DNA from: Candidatus Daviesbacteria bacterium
GTDB lineage: Bacteria > Patescibacteriota > Microgenomatia > Daviesbacterales > UBA10151
DNA length: 15,629 bases
Assembly (NCBI GenBank): GCA_016183225.1
Contig: JACPEZ010000033.1
Location: 1-15,629, forward strand
Reading direction: 5' to 3'
Below, piece by piece: positions 1 to 7,228 of this stretch. The translations under genes were made by a program, and so were the position numbers. The first letter of the stretch is position 1. Every line of letters begins with the position of its first letter. The notes below the pieces were generated by a model. The model saw only the letters and a program-made list of their open reading frames with translations, was not told where the DNA came from and made no database searches.

Positions 1-792
1 AAACTTTTCTTTTTCCGAAACAAATCCCCAAAATTTAACCTGTTTCTCAATCCCCAAATCGTAACACATTTTTTGTAGGAAATTTAGATATCGGGGATCT
101 GATTTTCCCACAACCCAAAACTGAAAGTCTTGATTTTTTAGTATTGAGAAAACCTGCAAAGCGTCCTCTATCCCCTTATCTTTACTTAGGCTTCCCAAAT
201 AAATTAGAGTTTTTTTGTTTTCTTTGGCAGGCATTTTTATATGGGGAATGGTTACTCCATTATGAATTATTGTAATATTACCCCCGGGTATCCCCCAGGA
301 GATTAAATCATTTTTTGTCGACTGCGACACTGTCATAAAGGGGACTTTGCGATAAAAAATCCTAAAGATTAAAGGTTCGATAAATTTACCAACTATGGCC
401 GGTATAAAATACCAGGGCTTTGGCCAAGGATTTAATTTCCAGATCTCTTTGGTCACCTCATGAATAAAAGCCAGTTTTTTGCTGCGGACAAAAAAGGGGG
501 TGAAAAAGGGGATGCCGTGAAATTGATCGATTATCAAATCAAATTTTGGATGGCTTTTAAATAGATACCATTTCAACGCTTCTATTTGTACCCCAAATAC
601 CTGTGGACCGGCTCTAATAATCTTTACTCCATCTACTACCTCCTCCTTTTTGCTCCCCGCGTAATCTGAAGTAAAAAGAGTCACTCTGTGACCGGCCGCA
701 ACCCAACCCCCGGCATGTTCTTGAGTTGAGATTTCCGCTCCGCCGGCATTAGGATGTCCCGACCCCCTCCAAGATAGAATCAATATATTCAT
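1..792 (-). CDS. GT4-family glycosyltransferase, 3' end beyond window
   Basis: Open frame of 264 codons from the ATG at 792-790 to the window edge with no stop, so the C-terminal part (probably about 100 residues) is missing. The N-terminus reads as a GT-B Rossmann domain with the glycine-rich HPNAGGAE motif (residues 13-20), which is typical of GT4 enzymes acting on lipid-linked or nucleotide-sugar substrates. A second-domain entry is visible as HNGV (177-180), then LGSLSKDKG (199-207), the usual start of the Glycos_transf_1 domain. The catalytic E-x7-E region would lie outside the window. No membrane segments or signal peptide are seen, so it is expected to be cytosolic or peripheral at the inner membrane face. 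The start codon overlaps the stop of the upstream GT2 gene as ATGA (789-792), implying coupled translation. Family call is firm; donor and acceptor sugars cannot be inferred. Confidence 0.92.
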   Translation of the reverse strand, partial: MNILILSWRGSGHPNAGGAEISTQEHAGGWVAAGHRVTLFTSDYAGSKKEEVVDGVKIIRAGPQVFGVQIEALKWYLFKSHPKFDLIIDQFHGIPFFTPFFVRSKKLAFIHEVTKEIWKLNPWPKPWYFIPAIVGKFIEPLIFRIFYRKVPFMTVSQSTKNDLISWGIPGGNITIIHNGVTIPHIKMPAKENKKTLIYLGSLSKDKGIEDALQVFSILKNQDFQFWVVGKSDPRYLNFLQKMCYDLGIEKQVKFWGFVSEKEKF

Positions 793-1544
793 CTTTTATC
801 GCCGTAATATCTCAAAATTTTTAATCTGTAAAAAATAGCCAGGGTATCCCACAGCATTCGCAATACCGTTCTTAAAAATTTTTGGCTGGTGATGGTAGAT
901 GCGCCGCCAAAATGGAGTCTGATATCAACCGGCGCCTCATAGATTCTATTAAAACCCAGGGCATTGGCCACCACCAGCATTTCCACATCAAAGGCAAAGT
1001 GTTTTACTAAAAGCTTGGGAAGAACCTCTTCTAAAACTTCTCTTTTGAAAAATTTCATCCCCACTTGAGTATCTTTAACTTTTAATCCAAAAAGCAATCT
1101 GACCAGCATCTGATATCCAAATGAAAGAATTTTCCTCTGCCAGGGATAATAAACCTTGGAAACCGGGTGTCTTTTAGAACCAACTATTATATCGGCATTA
1201 TACCATTCAAAATGCTCCAGCAACATGGAAAGACCCATTGGATTAAGATCCATTCCCGCATCTATAAAACCTATAATATCCCCTCTGCTTTCGGCCATTC
1301 CAAAACGAATAGCATAGCCTTTACCCTGATTATGATCATAGCCTATCACTTTGGTATGGCCGTTTTTTTCGGCAAACCTGGAGGCCTGTTTGAAAGTTCC
1401 ATCAATCTCACCGTCAATCACACATATAAGCTCTGTGGGATAGCGTAATTTATCTAAAACTTCCTTAATTCTTTGCAAATCTCTGGCAATGGTTTTTTCC
1501 TGTTTATACGCCGGTACTATGATTGAAATTAACTTTATGTCCAT
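789..1544 (-). CDS. GT2 glycosyltransferase, polyprenyl-phosphate sugar synthase-like
   Basis: A 251-residue GT-A protein. I chose the ATG at 1544-1542 because the GT2 fold begins there (SIIVPAYKQE, residues 7-16); the frame is open up to 1601, but the extra 19 residues do not look like part of the family. Motifs: VIDGEID (42-48) where GT2 enzymes usually have VDDGSxD; NQGKGYAIRFGM (72-83); DAGMD (95-99) in the place of the metal-binding DxD; VKDTQVGMKFFKR (156-168). The GKGYA and DTQ-x-G-x-K motifs are characteristic of dolichyl/polyprenyl-phosphate mannose or glucose synthases, so it may load a sugar onto polyprenyl phosphate for the GT-C enzymes encoded upstream. There is no clear C-terminal membrane domain, only a semi-hydrophobic tail. 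It overlaps the flippase gene by 41 nt. The altered acidic motifs could mean a divergent subfamily rather than loss of activity. Confidence 0.87.
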   Translation of the reverse strand: MDIKLISIIVPAYKQEKTIARDLQRIKEVLDKLRYPTELICVIDGEIDGTFKQASRFAEKNGHTKVIGYDHNQGKGYAIRFGMAESRGDIIGFIDAGMDLNPMGLSMLLEHFEWYNADIIVGSKRHPVSKVYYPWQRKILSFGYQMLVRLLFGLKVKDTQVGMKFFKREVLEEVLPKLLVKHFAFDVEMLVVANALGFNRIYEAPVDIRLHFGGASTITSQKFLRTVLRMLWDTLAIFYRLKILRYYGDKR

Positions 1545-2766
1545 TTTTGGAATAGATAGAGTATATAAGCAAAGCAGTGAGTAGTAAAGCGGAAACTCCA
1601 ATGGAAATCAGTATCACTTCAAATAGACTGTAGTGATAAAACCAGATCAGGATAATCTGAAGAATTGCCGCAACCAGCGGGAAAATAACAATTTTCATTT
1701 TTCCTAATGACAGATTATAATTTATTACCAAGGATGAAAGGGTAAAAAGAGTCATAAAAATGCCGAACCATACCAAAAGATTGGTTGCCTCAAGATAGGC
1801 GGAACCATAGAGTAATCTGATGGCCAGTTCCGGCACTAACCAATAAATAACCAATGCTATAAATGCTAAAATGGAAGTGGCTAATAAACTGTAAATAAAA
1901 ATCTTTCTGTAGCCTTCCCCTTTAGATTGCTTTTGAGAAACCAAAGGAAACATCACGGAAGCAATCGGCGACGTTCCAAAAAAAATAATTTTACCTAAGG
2001 TGGACAACGAGGCATAAATACCCGTATCGAAAGAGGAAAAGAAATGCTTAACTAAAATGATATCCGAAGTATAAAGAGAGGTTATGGCAAAAGATTGGAC
2101 TAGGACGGGGAAACTAAAAATAAGCATTTTCTTAACAGCGGGGGTATAGTCGCTGACAACTTTAAGTTTATCTCTTATATAAAGACTGGTCATGTACCAT
2201 CCCACAAAAACAGAAACTACCAAGGCCATCATCGCCCCACCTACCCGAAATCCCAGAAATATTAATATCAAACTGATGATGAATTTGAATCCTACTTCAG
2301 CAAAAATCGATAATACAGTTTCCTTAAACTTTAAAAGACCTTGAAGTATGGCCCGATTAATTACCACCTGAATAGATAATAAAAAGGATACGGCAATAAT
2401 AATAATATAAATGATTTTTTCTATATGTAGAAAATTAGCAATCGCCGGGGAGATTATTAAAATGAAAATAAACATGATAAAGGAAATCTTAAACCCTTGA
2501 GATTTAAACCATTGTACCAACCCGGCGTTTTCCCTTTCATTTTTAGCTGCCGAAACATATTTAACTATAACCAAGGTTAAAGATACGGGAATTATCGAGA
2601 AAAGCCCTATGAGTGAGATAAGCGCAACCAGTTCTCCGTAAAACACCGGACCTAACATCTGCCCCATTACCAGGTGGTATAAATAATTCAGGAAATTAAC
2701 AGCATTACTGCCAAAAACCATGATAAAGCTTCCTGTAAACAACGGATGTGTTAAAATTTTTTTCAT
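1504..2766 (-). CDS. MOP-superfamily polysaccharide/oligosaccharide flippase (Wzx-like)
   Basis: A 420-residue, very hydrophobic protein with about twelve predicted membrane helices, the size and layout expected of Wzx/MurJ-type MOP exporters that flip lipid-linked oligosaccharides across the cytoplasmic membrane. The N-terminus (HPLFTGSFIMVFGSNAVNF, then MGQMLGPVFYGEL) matches the usual start of the polysaccharide biosynthesis flippase family, in which the first helix is followed by a LGP-x-x-YG-type loop. The frame can begin with TTG at 2775, but the ATG at 2766-2764 overlaps the stop of the upstream gene as ATGA and is preferred. It is the only transporter in the window and sits between the cytosolic transferases and the GT-C enzymes, as expected for export of their shared lipid-linked intermediate. 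Substrate is unknown. No Wzy polymerase or ligase was recognised beside it. Confidence 0.9.
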   Translation of the reverse strand: MKKILTHPLFTGSFIMVFGSNAVNFLNYLYHLVMGQMLGPVFYGELVALISLIGLFSIIPVSLTLVIVKYVSAAKNERENAGLVQWFKSQGFKISFIMFIFILIISPAIANFLHIEKIIYIIIIAVSFLLSIQVVINRAILQGLLKFKETVLSIFAEVGFKFIISLILIFLGFRVGGAMMALVVSVFVGWYMTSLYIRDKLKVVSDYTPAVKKMLIFSFPVLVQSFAITSLYTSDIILVKHFFSSFDTGIYASLSTLGKIIFFGTSPIASVMFPLVSQKQSKGEGYRKIFIYSLLATSILAFIALVIYWLVPELAIRLLYGSAYLEATNLLVWFGIFMTLFTLSSLVINYNLSLGKMKIVIFPLVAAILQIILIWFYHYSLFEVILISIGVSALLLTALLIYSIYSKNGHKVNFNHSTGV

Positions 2767-3917
2767 GCTATCCAATATCCCCTTAAAAATAAGGCGGTCT
2801 CTATCATAAGTATTAAAGCGGAAAAACTCAAAACGGCAATCTTTAATAAATTTGGCAGTTTATTTATAAGCATTGCCAGAAATAAAAAAGAAGGAAAAAG
2901 TATAGTAACATATCTGGGTACCGAAGAAAAACTGCCGGTAATCGCAGGCATGAGAAATCCCAGCATGGCAAAGACTACATAAGAGAGTCTGGCCTTTTTA
3001 AAATAGCCGTAAATAGGCAGCAAAAAGAAAATTATACCCACCAAGAATTCCAAAATAATTGTTTGATAAATAGGGTTGCCTAAATCTACGGTCAGTAACA
3101 TCTTAATGTAACGGAAATAAACTTGAGGCAATAAAATCAATCCTGATTGATGTTGTTCGCCAACCTGGCCTTGCAAATTGTAAAAGGCCAACGGATCCCC
3201 TGTCGTAAAATATTGATACAACATGTAAACTACAAGTCCCATTGGAATCAGAAAAATCCAAAATGATTTTGAAAATTTTGCTTTTTGCTCTCTGGCCTCA
3301 ATAAATAATGCCGGCAGAAGCAACACGCCAAAGACTCTGGTGGCAGAGGCTGCCGCTCCCAAAATCGATGCGCCAAGAAAACGCCCTTTTCTGGCCAGAT
3401 AAAATGACCCCACAGTCAACAATAAAAATAATCCTTCGCTGTAAACGGCGCCGAAATAAAACGAGGTGGGAAATACTAAAAGAATCGCCAGTGTTAAAAA
3501 AGCAATTTTTTTAGGAAAGTCAATTTTAATAAGTTGCATGAGAAAAATAAGAGCCAGTAAAAAAGATAGATTGGAAATCACTAAACCGGCGATGGTAGAG
3601 TTAACAATGAAAGAGAGCAAATCAGGGGAAAAAGGTCTGGCTAAAAAAGATATCAACCCCGGATAAACGGGAAAAAAAGCGTGTTCTTTTTCCTTATAAC
3701 CAAATATGGCAATCGATAAATAATGTTCTCCGTCAAAATTGGCCCAGGAAAAAAGCTCGGGCGCGAGCATATAATTCACAGGACCTCCGCCTAAAAATCG
3801 ATCGGTATATTGAAGCGGAATAAAGCTAACAGAATAAATCAGCACCGCCACCAGGACTGCTTTCCATATCAAAAACATTAGTATCGCTCGCAAAGTGTCA
3901 GGATTTAATTTTTTCAT
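2763..3917 (-). CDS. PIG-V-like GT-C mannosyltransferase family membrane protein
   Basis: A 384-residue polytopic membrane protein with about ten hydrophobic segments. It differs from the seven PMT/ArnT-like proteins further upstream: the first outside loop carries FDGEHYLSIA (residues 61-70) followed by AFFPVYPGL (80-88). The pattern (F/W)DG-x-x-Y-x-x-IA-x-x-GY then FFP-x-YP is the signature of bacterial relatives of the GPI mannosyltransferase PIG-V, and Asp62 is the likely catalytic-site acid. By family it should use a polyprenyl-phosphate sugar donor and act on the extracytoplasmic face. The ATG at 3917-3915 lies 20 nt inside the 3' end of the upstream GT4 gene, and its own TGA overlaps the flippase ATG, so it is embedded in the operon. 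The substrate need not be mannose; the family assignment is from motifs alone. Confidence 0.83.
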   Translation of the reverse strand: MKKLNPDTLRAILMFLIWKAVLVAVLIYSVSFIPLQYTDRFLGGGPVNYMLAPELFSWANFDGEHYLSIAIFGYKEKEHAFFPVYPGLISFLARPFSPDLLSFIVNSTIAGLVISNLSFLLALIFLMQLIKIDFPKKIAFLTLAILLVFPTSFYFGAVYSEGLFLLLTVGSFYLARKGRFLGASILGAAASATRVFGVLLLPALFIEAREQKAKFSKSFWIFLIPMGLVVYMLYQYFTTGDPLAFYNLQGQVGEQHQSGLILLPQVYFRYIKMLLTVDLGNPIYQTIILEFLVGIIFFLLPIYGYFKKARLSYVVFAMLGFLMPAITGSFSSVPRYVTILFPSFLFLAMLINKLPNLLKIAVLSFSALILMIETALFLRGYWIA

Positions 3918-4968
3918 AAACTAATCTTGTTTCCGCAACTGTTTTCTCCCAGGAAAATTTTGCCGCCTGCTTTAACCCAAACCTTGATAACTTATTCTGC
4001 AAGGATTTATTTGCTAAAACTTCTTTAGCTTGTGAAATAAATTGTAATTTATTGTTTGGATCAAAATATATGGCAGCGGCGCCGCCAACTTCGGGCAAAG
4101 CGCCCCTGTTGGAAGATAAAACCGGAGTACCGCAGGCAAACGCCTGCAATATCGGCAACCCGAACCCTTCATAAAATGAAGGCTGCGCATAAACTGTGGC
4201 CAGATTATAAAATGCCACCAGATCTGCTGTTTCCAGTTTTCCCGGTCTTAAAACTTTATCTTCCAGATTGTACTGCTTAATCATACCCAATGCTTTTTTC
4301 AAACTGTCGAGTTCCGGATGATCAATCCCCTCCAGATTTTTTAAAAATACTCCTCCCGCCAGAACAAGTTTTAAATCCGCCAAATCAGGTGACTTGACAA
4401 GATCCTTAAAACAATCTATCAAAAACGGCAAGTTTTTAACAAAGTTGGCATCCCCCACATAAAGCATAAATCTATTGGCTAAATTATATTTTCTTTTGAA
4501 AAATAGCAGTTTCGACTCATTTAACTGCTTAAAACCTTCATCGGACGCAAGCGGTACAACTATCACTTTATCCATCTTTACCTTCAAGTATTTAACAATA
4601 TCTCTTTTGGAAGCTAAAGAATCCGTAATAACAAACCGGCAATTTTTTAAGGCCAGTTTTTGCAGAAAGAAATTAATTTTACCCCTTAATCCGGGCGGGT
4701 AATGATTTTTAAAAAGCAACGGAATTACATCATGAATTGTTACCACGCAAGGGAAAGATTTGCCGATTGGCAAAGTGTGAAAATAAAAATCAAACCAGGG
4801 AAAATGAATACCGTCAACTTTCCCTTTGATGTCGGCAAGATTACTAAATTCTATAATCTCCAAATCCTTTTCTTTTTTTAAACCCTCAAGTAAATTCGCG
4901 GTGTAATAACCAGTACCTCTTTCTTTATGAATAGATTTCAAGGGAGTAATGTTAAATGCTATTTTCAT
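3898..4968 (-). CDS. GT4-family glycosyltransferase
   Basis: A complete 356-residue GT-B enzyme. The N-terminal domain has the ERGTGYYT loop (16-23) common in mannosyl/rhamnosyl GT4 proteins, and IHDVIPLLF (78-86), another family landmark. The C-terminal donor domain begins at FMLYVGDANFVKNL (167-180) and contains PSFYEGFGLP (263-272), ACGTPV (278-283) and the ALPEVGGAAAIYFDP stretch (290-304). The usual E-x7-E donor-binding pair reads Glu267-x7-Gln275, so the second acid is replaced by Gln. No membrane segments; it should act in the cytosol at the membrane, adding a nucleotide-sugar-derived residue to a lipid-linked acceptor. Start (ATG at 4968) overlaps the stop of the WaaE-like gene as ATGA; the 3' end overlaps the PIG-V-like gene by 20 nt. 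Sugar specificity is unknown. Confidence 0.92.
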   Translation of the reverse strand: MKIAFNITPLKSIHKERGTGYYTANLLEGLKKEKDLEIIEFSNLADIKGKVDGIHFPWFDFYFHTLPIGKSFPCVVTIHDVIPLLFKNHYPPGLRGKINFFLQKLALKNCRFVITDSLASKRDIVKYLKVKMDKVIVVPLASDEGFKQLNESKLLFFKRKYNLANRFMLYVGDANFVKNLPFLIDCFKDLVKSPDLADLKLVLAGGVFLKNLEGIDHPELDSLKKALGMIKQYNLEDKVLRPGKLETADLVAFYNLATVYAQPSFYEGFGLPILQAFACGTPVLSSNRGALPEVGGAAAIYFDPNNKLQFISQAKEVLANKSLQNKLSRFGLKQAAKFSWEKTVAETRLVYEKIKS

Positions 4969-5726
4969 TTTGTATTTTTGATGCGGTATTTAATATATGA
5001 TACAGGAAATCTCAAAGCGGAAAACAAGGCAAAAATAAATCCGGGAAAGCCGTCCATCAACCCTAAATGGCGGAAATAGGCTTTGATAAACCAAAAAAAA
5101 GGCTTAAAGAAAAGAAAATTAACAAATGCAAAAAAATTATTTTTAAAACCCGCTGCTTGAAGTTGCAAAGCCAGCAAATCTGTATACCTGTTAAATCCCT
5201 CAAGATAGTAGGCAAAAGTTTTGTCTCTAACATGCAATAAATCGGCTTTTAAAAATCCTGTTTGCCCCTGCACCAACGCCTGCTCGTGGACATCTTTGGC
5301 CGGCAAACGGCCTTTGCCCTTTTTATAAAGTCTCAAAGTATAATCCGGATATTGACCTCCTTTTTTCAAAAACCTTCCCAAAAAGAAATTTTTTCTGGGA
5401 ATCCAGTAACCATTAATAAAAGGCTCTTCTATTGCTTCTTTGATTTCGGCAGTCAGGTCTTTTGTCACTATTTCATCCGCATCAAGCTGCAATATCCACT
5501 CCCCTTTTGCCGCATCTATAGCCTTGTTTTTATTGATATGAAACAAAGGAGGGTTATCGGTATCAATAATTCTGGCTCCGAAGTCTTTGGCAACTTGACA
5601 AGTCCGATCGGTTGATCCCCCGTCAACCACTACTATTTCCCAGGCTAAATCTTTAACAGATTCCAGACACTGTCTTAAGTTCTCTTCCTCATTATAAACA
5701 GCCAGCACTATTGATAATTTTTTCAT
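4965..5726 (-). CDS. WaaE/KdtX-like GT2 glycosyltransferase
   Basis: A 253-residue GT2 protein with all the expected landmarks: LSIVLAVYNEEENL (4-17), VDGGSTD (34-40), LDADE (81-85) as the metal-binding acidic motif, and KDVHE (144-148). This set, especially DGGSTDRT, LDADE and VHE, matches the WaaE-like beta-glucosyltransferase subgroup used in LPS core and other surface-glycan pathways. The C-terminal quarter has hydrophobic stretches (roughly 190-245) that may lie on or in the membrane. It probably transfers a hexose from a nucleotide sugar to a lipid-linked acceptor on the cytoplasmic side. The name does not imply LPS: CPR bacteria are not thought to make it. The ATG overlaps the upstream GT-C stop as ATGA, and its own stop overlaps the GT4 start in the same way. 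Confidence 0.9.
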   Translation of the reverse strand: MKKLSIVLAVYNEEENLRQCLESVKDLAWEIVVVDGGSTDRTCQVAKDFGARIIDTDNPPLFHINKNKAIDAAKGEWILQLDADEIVTKDLTAEIKEAIEEPFINGYWIPRKNFFLGRFLKKGGQYPDYTLRLYKKGKGRLPAKDVHEQALVQGQTGFLKADLLHVRDKTFAYYLEGFNRYTDLLALQLQAAGFKNNFFAFVNFLFFKPFFWFIKAYFRHLGLMDGFPGFIFALFSALRFPVSYIKYRIKNTK

Positions 5727-7228
5727 TTTTGTCCGGTAACAAGATAAAAAGCATCGGTTTCGTTGGGATACTTAATGATCTTTTTTACCTCAAAGCTTGA
5801 GCGATATTTTAAGCCATCATATTCGCTTGGCGTAAGAATATACAATACCCCTTTGTCGGGTACACTTTCAACTCTATCCCAGCCGCCAAAAAAGTATTTA
5901 TCAAAAAAGAAAACATTATTGTAACTTCTACTGCTTTCTGCCTTATTATAAGTAACAGTCCGTAAATAATCCGGCAGCGGCGTTTGCAAATAATAAAGGA
6001 AAAAAATGTATGGCTGATAGCGCGCGTCGGTCATGTAGATATGATTATATTGGGGATTTGCCTGAATAAACTCCACAATTTGCTTCATGCCGTATTGCCA
6101 TTCAATGGCAAAACGCTTGCTATATTGACCAAAATAAAGATTAAGAAAATTGACAAGCAAAATAATTAAGATCCCCAAGCTACCCCACCTGATAATTTTA
6201 TTAAATCTATAAAACCCCAGGGCAGCAATAATCTGCCAGCTGCCCATCATAAAAGCGGCCCTTCCGGCATGCGGCGCTTCAGTTGAAAAAGATGCCGGCA
6301 ACACCGCAAGAAAAGACCAAGCAGCTACCAGTAAAAACTCTTTCGTTCTCTTTCGAAAAATCAGGATAAAACCGGCCAGTAAAAAAACTGCATCAATATA
6401 GTAAAATTCCCCGGTTGCTTGAGCAGATAAACGGGGATTTTTATCCCCGTGAATAAACAAAAAATCAATAGAAAAATGCCTGATGTATTGCAGCGGCGCC
6501 AAATTTAGCTTACCCACCGTTTGAGTTGCTCGCTCTATTCCCAAGGCATGGGGATGTAAAAATAAAAAAATCGCAAAAAGAGCGATCAAGACTCCCGAAC
6601 AAAGCAACTGAACTTTAATCTTTAAGAGTTCTTTTCGATAGATTAAAACCAAAATAATTATAAATAGAGGGATAAACATTTTGGAAGCGCTATAGGAAAG
6701 AAAACTCAAGATAAAACTAATAAGCGCCAAAAATAAAAGTTTTTTTCCTTTAAGCGTGGCCAGAAACAGCACTAACCCCAGCATAAAGAAAAATAAGGCA
6801 AAATTGGCCTCGTGATTGAAACGGGAAAAATGAATATTTTGGGGAGAAATACTTAAGAAAAATGCGGCAGCAAGTCCAAGCCGGCTGCTACTAAATAATG
6901 CTTTAACCAGAAAAAAAATAAGTATTACATTCAATACTCCAAAAAGGGCAGCAGGTAATCTGGTGCTAAATTCTGACAGGCCCAAAAATTTAACAGTTAA
7001 AGCTGTCAGATAAATATCCACCGGGTTTTTATATTCGCCAAAGGATTTAAAACTTAAAGGAAACCGATTGCCGTATTCGTCCTGGCCAAAATTGGCAATG
7101 GTCCAGCCGTTGTATCCAACCGCCGCCTCGTCCCAGGAAAGGGCAGGCGGAACAATGCTCAAATTGATAATTCTGACTCCCAAACTTAAAATTACAATAA
7201 AAAATAGTAAAACCGCTACTTTACTCAT
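5723..7228 (-). CDS. PMT/ArnT-like GT-C glycosyltransferase (paralogue 1 of array)
   Basis: A 501-residue polytopic protein. The first helix is followed by an outside loop with SWDEAAVGYN (31-40); the Asp33-Glu34 pair is the catalytic-type acid of PMT_2/GT39 and ArnT enzymes. The loop continues with a QDEYGNRFPL segment and FGEYKNPVDIYL, conserved in this array. Later motifs: HFSIDFLFIHGDKNPR and APHAGRAAFM, then a C-terminal extracytoplasmic domain after the last helix (YQPYIFFLYYL, FFFDKYFFGGW). By family it should transfer a sugar from a polyprenyl-phosphate donor outside the cell. The ATG at 7228-7226 is preferred over an in-frame TTG at 7252; it overlaps the upstream stop by 8 nt. The loop between the last helices is short (about 11 residues), a useful reference for the insertion in a sibling gene. 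Acceptor is unknown. Confidence 0.9.
   Translation of the reverse strand: MSKVAVLLFFIVILSLGVRIINLSIVPPALSWDEAAVGYNGWTIANFGQDEYGNRFPLSFKSFGEYKNPVDIYLTALTVKFLGLSEFSTRLPAALFGVLNVILIFFLVKALFSSSRLGLAAAFFLSISPQNIHFSRFNHEANFALFFFMLGLVLFLATLKGKKLLFLALISFILSFLSYSASKMFIPLFIIILVLIYRKELLKIKVQLLCSGVLIALFAIFLFLHPHALGIERATQTVGKLNLAPLQYIRHFSIDFLFIHGDKNPRLSAQATGEFYYIDAVFLLAGFILIFRKRTKEFLLVAAWSFLAVLPASFSTEAPHAGRAAFMMGSWQIIAALGFYRFNKIIRWGSLGILIILLVNFLNLYFGQYSKRFAIEWQYGMKQIVEFIQANPQYNHIYMTDARYQPYIFFLYYLQTPLPDYLRTVTYNKAESSRSYNNVFFFDKYFFGGWDRVESVPDKGVLYILTPSEYDGLKYRSSFEVKKIIKYPNETDAFYLVTGQK
6431..6450. repeat. Perfect 8-bp inverted repeat inside coding sequence
   Basis: ACGGGGAT and ATCCCCGT flank a 4-nt loop. 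On the coding strand it spells the conserved GDKNPR motif of the GT-C protein, so the symmetry can be explained by codon choice at a conserved site. No T-run follows that would make it a convincing terminator. Confidence 0.45.

Noticed and set aside
1167..1448. Plus-strand open frame antisense to the GT2 gene, and similar plus-strand frames elsewhere (e.g. 5262-5615, 12778-13164)
   Set aside because: They lie wholly opposite well-supported minus-strand genes, have no recognisable domains, and are expected shadow frames.
4076..4085. 10-bp palindrome GCGGCGCCGC
   Set aside because: It falls in codons for the conserved GGAAA stretch of a GT4 enzyme and is explained by coding.
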